Below, one piece after another: positions 1-4,695 of a stretch of 6,001 bases of DNA. Under the pieces are notes generated by a model that was not told where the DNA came from, searched no databases, and worked only from the letters and a program-made list of their open reading frames with translations. Location: the NCBI GenBank assembly GCA_027460605.1, contig JAPZAN010000183.1, positions 1 through 6,001 on the forward strand. The letters run 5' to 3'. This DNA is from Candidatus Methanoperedens sp. Its GTDB lineage: Archaea > Halobacteriota > Methanosarcinia > Methanosarcinales > Methanoperedenaceae. A program made the translations under genes and the position numbers. Position 1 is the first letter of the stretch; each line of letters begins with the position of its first letter.

Positions 1-307
1 CAGTCATTTTTGATAAAAAGGCATCCTGGACAATGCCTGCATTATTTATCAAAACATCTATTCTGCCATATTTCTCCAGAATTTCTTTAGTCATCTGTTT
101 AGATTGTTCCCTGTTGGTCACATCTAATTTGAAGAAAAACGCCTCGCCTCCATTTTTCTTGATATGTGCTACTGTTTCCTCACCGCCCTTTACATTTACG
201 TCGGCGACAACAACTTTAGCACCTTTTTCTGCAAACAGGAGTGCCGTCTCTTTTCCAATACCGCTTCCTGCTCCTGTAATGATTGCAACCTTATTTTCAA
301 GTCTCAT
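1..307 (-). CDS. SDR-family 3-oxoacyl/acetoacetyl-CoA reductase (PhaB/FabG-like), N-terminal part
   Basis: Partial gene, cut by the left edge; 102 N-terminal residues are visible. Likely role: reduction of acetoacetyl-CoA (or another 3-ketoacyl-CoA) to the (R)-3-hydroxyacyl-CoA monomer used by PHA synthase, in the cytosol. Seen: Rossmann motif TGAGSGIG at residues 11-18, an acidic residue at the end of strand beta-2 (D36 in VVVAD), LDV at 61-63, and NNAG at 88-91 followed by a FabG/PhaB-like IVQDAFLSKMT. The catalytic Ser-Tyr-Lys lies outside the window. An acidic residue at D36 usually means NAD(H) preference in classical SDRs, whereas PhaB/FabG often use NADPH; this is inference. The start is supported by GGAG (316-319) 8 nt upstream, inside the end of phaC; the gap from the phaC stop is 1 nt, so translation is probably coupled. 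FabG and PhaB cannot be told apart from this part; the operon position favours PhaB. Confidence 0.88.
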   Translation of the reverse strand, partial: MRLENKVAIITGAGSGIGKETALLFAEKGAKVVVADVNVKGGEETVAHIKKNGGEAFFFKLDVTNREQSKQMTKEILEKYGRIDVLINNAGIVQDAFLSKMT

Positions 308-308
308 T

Positions 309-1275
309 TTATTTTCTCCGTGCCTTGCGGCCATTTTTTTGTTGTTCAGGCTTCTCCCCTTTGTTTCCCCCGAGAGATCTCGGCTTTAGCCACTCAGTAA
401 TTTTAGGACAGACCTCTTTCTGGGATTTTGAGCCCACAAATATTCCTATATGCCCGGTCGGGAAGACGAGCATTTCTTTATCTGAACTTGATACCGCATC
501 ATTCAGAGGTTTACTTGCCTCATTCGGAACGAGGTGGTCAAATTCGCAGAAAGTTCTTGATGGTTTCTTCATTACGTAGCTGGCATTCGGTATCATCCTG
601 GCAGCTTTCGATTCTATCGAACAGACCTACATACTTATCAATCATAAGCCGGAACGGGTCTGTGAGAAGGAATCCCCCATTCAGGAAATCCCCTGGCACT
701 ATTCCATAGTAGTCCACAATTTTGTCCACGTCCAGGCTCTTTGCCCAGATGTGAAGAAGACCTGTATCAGAATCAAAATTTACAGGAGCCACTAAAGTAA
801 CCAGGTTTTCTACCTTTTCAGGGTGCTGTGCGGCATACATTACAGAAAAAGTTCCGCCCTGGCATACACCCAGAAGCGTGATCTTATCCAATCCCGACCG
901 CTCCTTAATTTTATCCACAGCATTATTTATATAACCGTTCACATAATCGTCGAGTGTGAGGTATCTGTCTGAACCTGATGGATATCCCCAATCAATGATA
1001 TAGACATCAAAACCTTCATCCAGAAGCTTCTTTATAACGCTCTTATCAGGCTGTAGATCCAGAATATAGTACCGGTTCACAAGCGCATACACTATGAGTA
1101 TTGGAACTGGATGTGGTTTTTCCACGGTTGGGATATAATGGAGAAGTGTCATCTTATCTTCGGTATAAATGATATCCGAAGGCGTTGTTCCAACCGAAAA
1201 ATCGGGGGGCATCAGGAATATTTCCATCCCGTGTTTGAATTTTTCAAAATCTTCAATTAAAATAAGTCCGTTCAT
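309..1275 (-). pseudogene. phaC: Class III PHA synthase subunit PhaC, disrupted by an out-of-frame internal deletion
   Basis: PhaC with PhaE polymerises (R)-3-hydroxyacyl-CoA into PHA. The first part (1275-538) encodes 245 residues: the class III region LIVYALVNR at about 60-68, DWGYPSGSDRYLTLDDYVNGY at about 95-115, and the lipase-like box GVCQG with nucleophile C138. It ends FLRI then TGA. The next frame continues at once with DHLVP (catalytic Asp codon 537-539) and GHIGIFV (catalytic His codon 450-452), ending TAA at 309. In class III synthases about 55 residues normally lie between FLRM and DHLVP (EKWIFDSPD... to the strand before the Asp); they are absent here, so this is a deletion plus frame change, not a single-base slip. 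Start: AAGGAG at 1281-1286. The 3' part ends in an unusual basic tail of about 22 residues after EWLKPR. It lies 21 nt after phaE and 1 nt before the SDR gene. It may be a true pseudogene or an assembly error. Confidence 0.85.
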
Positions 1276-1296
1276 GGCATCTCCTTACCCAAAACC

Positions 1297-1842
1297 CTAT
1301 TTTTTCTCTTCTTGAGTTTTGATCTGGGTTGTTAGTTCCTTTACTGTTTTCTTAAGAGAATACAACTCTTTATTTATCTCGTCGATTTCCGTCTTTGTGG
1401 GGAGATTCATCGGTTTAAGATAATTCTCTTCAAGCATTTCCCTGTTGTATTTTTGAAAATCCATTAAATGCGAATTCAATTTCCCCATGTCCGATGCAAA
1501 GTGGCCGGATTTCATGAATTCCTTGAAGGTCTCGCTATACGTCTCAATCCCGAGCTTGTATAAATCTTTATTATCAAGATTGGGTTCTCCCTCCTTCCCG
1601 GCTGCCATCTTTTCACGTAACCTGCGCATGGCTTCCAGGAATACGCTCTGGAAATTCGCAGTCGAATCCATCCAGGCTGCATAAAGGTTAACAGAGGTAG
1701 AGAAACCCTTCATCAATTTTTCAGATTTCTCACGTGCCGGACCCAGGGCAGGCATTTCGACTATCCTGCCCGTGGTGGCTTCGTAGGTCTTTAACCACAG
1801 GTCAAAAAATTCCTGGGTGGATTCAAAACTGGATTTTTCCAT
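1297..1842 (-). CDS. phaE: Class III PHA synthase subunit PhaE
   Basis: A 181-aa protein. PhaE is the non-catalytic partner that binds and activates PhaC in class III PHA synthases at the granule surface. Seen: almost entirely helical and charged, no signal peptide or membrane segment. The conserved PhaE C-terminal block is present (YLKPMNLPTK at 141-150, then EIDEINKELYSLKKTVKEL at about 152-170, a short coiled coil), ending in a basic/acidic tail. Archaeal PhaE proteins of about 180 aa are known from haloarchaea; bacterial ones are often about twice as long. Residues 9-60 (EFFDLWLKTYE near the start, VNLYAAWMDS at 51-60) match the repeat module of the upstream 362-aa protein. The start lies 2 nt after the upstream stop, with no clear SD, so translational coupling is likely. 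phaC begins 21 nt downstream. The family call is firm; whether it still has a working PhaC partner is not, because phaC is broken. Confidence 0.9.
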   Translation of the reverse strand: MEKSSFESTQEFFDLWLKTYEATTGRIVEMPALGPAREKSEKLMKGFSTSVNLYAAWMDSTANFQSVFLEAMRRLREKMAAGKEGEPNLDNKDLYKLGIETYSETFKEFMKSGHFASDMGKLNSHLMDFQKYNREMLEENYLKPMNLPTKTEIDEINKELYSLKKTVKELTTQIKTQEEKK

Positions 1843-1844
1843 AT

Positions 1845-2933
1845 TTAAACCGCGTCTTTGGAGGTGTGATACGATTTTGCCCAGATATTTGACATGTTGC
1901 TAAATGTATCTGTGTATATCTTGGCTGCATTCTTCACAGGCTCCATGATTTCCTTAAACGGGCTGAACGTGGGCGTGTTCTCAAAGAAGTTATCAAATGC
2001 CTTTTCATACGATTTTGCCCAGAGATTGTAAAATTCTTTATGTGCCTCCGGATCTGCGCTCTGTTCTGATAGTTCCTTAGCTTTCTGTGACAGTTTTTCA
2101 AGGGTGGCTATCCAGGACTTGTAGAGGTTCAGATTAACGTTTTCGCTGCGCACGAAATATTCTAATATTTCCTTTGAAGGCCGCATGGATTGGGTATCAA
2201 ACAACCTGCCATAGAGCTCCTGATATGTATTCATCCATAAGGTATGAAATTCTTTATAGGCTTCAGGGCTCGCATTCCCCCGGGAGATCTCTGCTGATTT
2301 CATAGAAAGCTTCAGCATGGAGTCAGTATACGGCACGTATAGCTTTGCGTATGAATCTTTCCATATTTTTGATATCTGCTCAAAGGCTTCTGAATATATA
2401 TCAGGTGTTCCTGTGATATTCTCAAAGATATCCTTCATATTTTGCCGCAATGGCAGTGTAAGAAGCTCGTTAAGCATTTTTCCATAGGATTTGATCCACA
2501 TATCATAGACTTCTTTATATTTTGCAGGATCTGCTTCGCCCTGGAGTACTTCGCGGGTCGCCCTGGAATTCTCATCTAATTCGGCAATCCATGAACTGTA
2601 TATCTTATTCGATTCCTCTGCGCTAACCAGAAGTTTCTCAAATGTTTCCTTATTAGATTCCAGGGTCGGGATTTGATAAAATTTACCGAAGCTGTTCTGG
2701 GACGTTTTCACCCATTCACCATAAAATTCCTTATATGTTTCCGGTGCAGCATCCTTTGAGAGTTCGAACGCCTTCCCGAAAAGCGCTTCTGTGGATTCGA
2801 ACCAGGGCTTGTATAGCTTTAAGTAGGAATCTTCCCACATTTTTGAAACGGCTGTGTAGCTGTCTTCGGAAGTTTTGAAACTATTCTTTTTCTCTTCGTG
2901 TATATCTTTTCTTTCTTCAGATTTTTTAACCAT
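1845..2933 (-). CDS. Tandem-repeat PhaE-like / phasin-like protein of the PHA operon
   Basis: A 362-aa protein, no signal peptide or membrane segment. After a charged N-terminus (residues 1-25) it consists of repeated amphipathic helical modules. A core motif (Y/H)KE(F/V)(Y/H)xxWxK(S/T) recurs four times, with its Trp at residues 74, 146, 233 and 305: spacings 72, 87, 72, i.e. two super-repeats of about 159 residues, each with two half-modules. The helix WxDSYxKLY occurs at 33-41 and 191-199, and a third unit begins at 351 (WAKSY) before the C-terminus. The same module forms the N-terminal third of PhaE next door, so this protein probably arose by duplication of a PhaE-like domain. Inferred role: granule-associated scaffold, phasin or extra synthase-binding subunit. 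Start supported by AAAGGAG at 2941-2947 with 7-nt spacing. Many annotation systems would call it PhaE or hypothetical. Confidence 0.85.
   Translation of the reverse strand: MVKKSEERKDIHEEKKNSFKTSEDSYTAVSKMWEDSYLKLYKPWFESTEALFGKAFELSKDAAPETYKEFYGEWVKTSQNSFGKFYQIPTLESNKETFEKLLVSAEESNKIYSSWIAELDENSRATREVLQGEADPAKYKEVYDMWIKSYGKMLNELLTLPLRQNMKDIFENITGTPDIYSEAFEQISKIWKDSYAKLYVPYTDSMLKLSMKSAEISRGNASPEAYKEFHTLWMNTYQELYGRLFDTQSMRPSKEILEYFVRSENVNLNLYKSWIATLEKLSQKAKELSEQSADPEAHKEFYNLWAKSYEKAFDNFFENTPTFSPFKEIMEPVKNAAKIYTDTFSNMSNIWAKSYHTSKDAV
1899..2852 (-). repeat. Two diverged tandem super-repeats (about 159 codons each) within the PhaE-like gene
   Basis: Protein-level repeat: residues about 28-186 and 187-345 align, for example EDSYLKLYKPW with KDSYAKLYVPY, and APETYKEFYGEW with SPEAYKEFHTLW. 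Alignment offsets are 158-160 residues, so only one- or two-residue indels separate the copies. Each super-repeat splits into two half-modules with Trp residues 72 apart. The DNA copies are well diverged, so this is an old duplication rather than a recent or unstable one. Confidence 0.75.
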
Positions 2934-2998
2934 ATTAATTCTCCTTTCTAACCTATTTTTTAATCTATTTTATCTAACCAGTTCAGTATGATTGAATT

Positions 2999-3154
2999 TC
3001 AACCCACCAACTTCTCGATATCAAGCAGCGATATGTGATAATCTTTAGATACATCAAATTCAGCCTTGATTAAGGCTTCATTTTCGTCCACACCTGCATG
3101 CATGAATGCCATCTTTCTTTTTGAAATTGCTGTCAATACATCAAATATATCCAT
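2999..3154 (-). CDS. Small hypothetical protein (51 aa) in the PHA operon
   Basis: A short ORF starting MDIFDVLTAISKRK and ending ISLLDIEKLVG with TGA at 2999-3001. It is acidic and probably all-helical, with no Cys cluster, signal peptide or membrane segment. I do not recognise a family. Support for being real: same strand as the operon, it begins 11 nt after the stop of the 108-aa gene, fills the gap before the PhaE-like gene (64 nt before its start), and has a balanced amino-acid composition. Weak point: no good SD near the ATG; the only purine-rich stretch, AGGGG ending the upstream gene, is about 14 nt away. Reinitiation after the upstream stop is possible. It might be a granule-associated or regulatory accessory protein, but that rests on location only. 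Confidence 0.6.
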   Translation of the reverse strand: MDIFDVLTAISKRKMAFMHAGVDENEALIKAEFDVSKDYHISLLDIEKLVG

Positions 3155-3165
3155 GTGTGGTCAAC

Positions 3166-3492
3166 TTACCCCTGTGTTCCGCTCAGCATTTCTTCTAACA
3201 TTTCGTCGGTACTTAGCAGGTATCTTGCTCTTTCCATGTTTATTTCATCAACCATCTTCCATGAAGACCAGTTATGGATGAGTACTTTTTTGGGAAGAGA
3301 TCTCATGAAAACAGGAACATACCCCATTGTCTTCTCTATAACTTCAAGCGTATCTTCATATGACACATCAAGATTGACATTGGGATAGACAATATCTGCA
3401 TTTCCCACATCAACCGTGATGCCAGCAAACGGCCCTTCATGATCAATTTGCTGGACGATACCCTCCGGTATACTTATTTCTTTAAATTCCAT
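3166..3492 (-). CDS. Hypothetical protein (108 aa), first gene of the PHA operon
   Basis: A 108-residue soluble protein, not recognised with confidence. It has a beta-rich first half (GPFAGITVDVGNADIVYPN at about 20-38) and a helical, acidic C-terminal half ending in STDEMLEEMLSG. The stretch KTMGYVPVFMRSLPK (about 54-68) has a faint resemblance to the start of AhpD/carboxymuconolactone-decarboxylase-like proteins, but no CxxC or other catalytic signature follows, so no function is assigned. The start is well supported by AGGTGA at 3498-3503, a direct match to the archaeal anti-SD, 5 nt from the ATG. It is followed 11 nt later by the 51-aa gene and lies first behind the operon's candidate promoter and leader. 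A regulator or granule protein would fit this place; nothing in the sequence proves it. Confidence 0.72.
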   Translation of the reverse strand: MEFKEISIPEGIVQQIDHEGPFAGITVDVGNADIVYPNVNLDVSYEDTLEVIEKTMGYVPVFMRSLPKKVLIHNWSSWKMVDEINMERARYLLSTDEMLEEMLSGTQG

Positions 3493-3513
3493 TTATTTCA
3501 CCTTTTGATTAGG

Positions 3514-3534
3514 CCCCTGAAAGTAATTCAAGGG
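3514..3534. promoter_or_regulatory. Imperfect inverted repeat in the pha operon leader
   Basis: Arms CCCCTGAA (3514-3521) and TTCAAGGG (3527-3534) pair at seven of eight positions around a 5-nt centre. The site lies 22 nt upstream of the first operon ATG and just before its SD. It could be an operator or an RNA hairpin controlling access to the SD. Function is inferred from position only. Confidence 0.35.
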
Positions 3535-3544
3535 AATTATTCCT

Positions 3545-3579
3545 GAACCCAGTAGAAAAGTCTGTTGAATTTTGGGTTC
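3545..3579. promoter_or_regulatory. Inverted repeat GAACCCA-N21-TGGGTTC in the pha operon leader
   Basis: Perfect 7-bp arms at 3545-3551 and 3573-3579 separated by 21 nt, ending at about the transcription start predicted from the TATA candidate at 3601-3614. This is a plausible operator for a dimeric regulator or a leader hairpin. A chance 7-bp match cannot be excluded. Confidence 0.35.
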
Positions 3580-3600
3580 TAATGCTCACAACCCCACAAG

Positions 3601-3614
3601 CTTAATATATCGGG
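3601..3614 (-). promoter_or_regulatory. Candidate TATA box/BRE for the pha operon
   Basis: On the minus strand this reads CCCGATATATTAAG, an archaeal TATA-like element. A start about 25 nt downstream would fall near 3581 and give a leader of roughly 90 nt holding both inverted repeats. A second candidate (TTATATATG on the minus strand, about 3654-3663) lies further upstream, so the assignment is tentative. Confidence 0.35.
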
Positions 3615-3671
3615 CTTTGTACTAACAGTCGCTCTCATAGATATAGTTATACATTCATATATAATTTTTTT

Positions 3672-3690
3672 TTAATATTAATAATATTAA
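3672..3690. repeat. Perfect AT-only palindrome, 9-bp arms
   Basis: TTAATATTA (3672-3680) and TAATATTAA (3682-3690) are exact inverted copies around a single A, directly after a run of nine T residues. The local DNA is nearly pure A/T, so chance is a real possibility. It could also be a regulator site in the divergent intergenic region. Confidence 0.45.
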
Positions 3691-3699
3691 TAATTACAT

Positions 3700-3719
3700 T
3701 AAGATAGCTATATATCTTA
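3700..3719 (+). promoter_or_regulatory. Candidate promoter of the 54-aa gene: TATA box inside an inverted repeat
   Basis: GCTATATATC (3707-3716) is a good TATA-box match. A start about 25 nt downstream falls near 3737, immediately before the AAGAGGT SD (3738-3744) of the ORF starting at 3749. The TATA box overlaps perfect 7-bp arms TAAGATA (3700-3706) and TATCTTA (3713-3719), an arrangement in which a bound repressor would block TBP. The regulatory reading is inference. Confidence 0.4.
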
Positions 3720-3748
3720 TCGAAATGATTACACACTAAGAGGTATAA

Positions 3749-3913
3749 ATGATTTTAAAAGAAGATTGTAACGGTTTTGGATATTCAAAGAATGATATTA
3801 CTGAACTTGGAGAAGGGCAAAAAATATTTATGAATATTCCTAATTGTAGAATAAATAAAATGTCTCTATGTGGATGTTCTGAAACTTGCTCCTATTATGA
3901 AAAAGCTTACTGA
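3749..3913 (+). CDS. Small cysteine-rich hypothetical protein (54 aa)
   Basis: An ORF running MILKEDCNGFGYSKND... to SYYEKAY with TGA at 3911-3913. It has five cysteines (C7, C33, C41, C43, C47), four of them in the last 22 residues as CxCxxxC plus an upstream Cys, a layout suited to a small zinc or iron-sulfur knuckle. There is no signal peptide or membrane segment. Support: an SD-like AAGAGGT at 3738-3744, a TATA candidate at the right distance, and a non-random composition. Its last 7 nt overlap, on the opposite strand, the end of the transposase remnant. I do not recognise the family. It could be a metal-binding regulator, a passenger or cargo gene of the mobile element, or a fragment whose original 3' end was replaced when the element inserted. 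No homology can be claimed from sequence alone. Confidence 0.55.
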   Translation: MILKEDCNGFGYSKNDITELGEGQKIFMNIPNCRINKMSLCGCSETCSYYEKAY

Positions 3914-4101
3914 AAACTATTCAGTTTATGAATTTTATAATTAATTGCCAAGTCTATTAAATCTCTCAATCCATTTTCGATATGGCTAGTTGAGCCTGCT
4001 ACTTCTGCTGGGGTTTTACCTTTAAGTGATTGGTGTGGTCTTACAAAGTTATAATATTCTATCGTTGGTAACCTACCTGAAACCCTGTAAATACCCTTTC
4101 T
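3907..4101 (-). pseudogene. Transposase C-terminal remnant (DDE/integrase-core type)
   Basis: An open frame of 64 codons ending TAA at 3907-3909 and containing IEYYNFVRPHQSLKGKTP and then AEVAGS. This is the typical C-terminal signature (YYNFxRPHxSLxGxTPAEVAG) of DDE/integrase-core transposases. The catalytic DDE region and all N-terminal parts are missing; upstream in the same frame the first stop is the bud32 TGA at 4102-4104. A neighbouring frame reads EERVFTGFQ just upstream and may be more of the transposase after a frameshift, but this is uncertain. No terminal inverted repeats or target duplication are evident. It is a decayed insertion-sequence end, not functional. The IS family (IS6-like or other) cannot be fixed from this fragment. 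Confidence 0.72.
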
Positions 4102-4695
4102 TCATGCGTACCTCCCCCTCGACTCAATTTCCTTTACCCTTCCCAGTACTTCCTCAGCACCCTTGAAGGTCATGGCATAACCTTTCTTAAAAGCCTCAAT
4201 AATCCCTTCGTGGTTTTCATGCGTGCTCTCAAACGTCTGGAAAAGCACATGTATATCTACGCCCCTCGCTTCCAGAGTTTTATCAAGATAGGCAAGACCA
4301 AAATCTATCAGGAATAGCTTTCCATCCTTATACAAAATGTTGGACGTGGTAAGGTCGCCGTGAATAATCCCGCATGTATGAAGGCGCCCGATAAGCTCCC
4401 CGGTTTCTTCGGAAAGCGAGGGGTTCACAATATTTTTAAGCGCCGTTCCCTCGATATACTCCATCCGGATTTCAAAATCGGTAACATCCCTTATTATCGG
4501 CGTGGGAACGCCGCATCTTCGCGCTTCGGAAATCAGCCTTGCCTCGGTTTTTGTCCTCTCCCTCCTGATATTCTCATCGATTTCTTTCAACCTGTAGCGT
4601 TTCTCTATCCTGGTCTTGATTATCGTATTTCCTTCAAGCGCTATCACCGCCTCGGCGCCGCTTGCTATTATTGCCTTCGGAGTAACATTGCTCAT
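4102..4695 (-). CDS. bud32: KEOPS complex kinase/ATPase Bud32
   Basis: A small atypical RIO-like protein kinase of KEOPS that supports Kae1 in making t6A37 on ANN-decoding tRNAs; in archaea it works mainly as an ATPase. Seen, counting from the 4695 start (197 aa): nucleotide-binding Lys in IIKTR (K27), Glu of the N-lobe helix (E51), HGDLTTSN with D114 and N119, DFG at 131-133, and the Bud32-specific VDIHVLFQTFESTH block. The C-terminus ends IESRGRYA, close to the usual family end, so the length is complete. Start choice: ATG at 4695 overlaps the kae1 stop as ATGA and has GGTGGTGA (4703-4710) 7 nt upstream; an ATG at 4701 would add Met-Ala but lies only 1 nt from that SD. It is cotranscribed with kae1; a transposase remnant follows directly after its stop. 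In many archaea these two proteins are one fused polypeptide. Confidence 0.95.
   Translation of the reverse strand: MSNVTPKAIIASGAEAVIALEGNTIIKTRIEKRYRLKEIDENIRRERTKTEARLISEARRCGVPTPIIRDVTDFEIRMEYIEGTALKNIVNPSLSEETGELIGRLHTCGIIHGDLTTSNILYKDGKLFLIDFGLAYLDKTLEARGVDIHVLFQTFESTHENHEGIIEAFKKGYAMTFKGAEEVLGRVKEIESRGRYA

Noticed and set aside
33..579. Several plus-strand open frames opposite the SDR gene and the end of phaC
   Set aside because: Low-complexity hydrophobic/Ser/Phe-rich translations with no SD; the minus strand has the recognisable SDR and PhaC motifs.
538..596. Programmed frameshift in phaC
   Set aside because: A frameshift alone would not restore the missing ~55 residues, and no slippery heptamer is seen at the joint.
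3066..3388. Plus-strand frames over the 108-aa and 51-aa genes
   Set aside because: No SD, unusual composition and antisense to the operon; the minus frames fit the operon spacing and one has a strong SD.
3664..3673. T-run as a transcription terminator
   Set aside because: No gene ends upstream of it on the plus strand; it lies in a divergent intergenic region that is generally A/T-rich.
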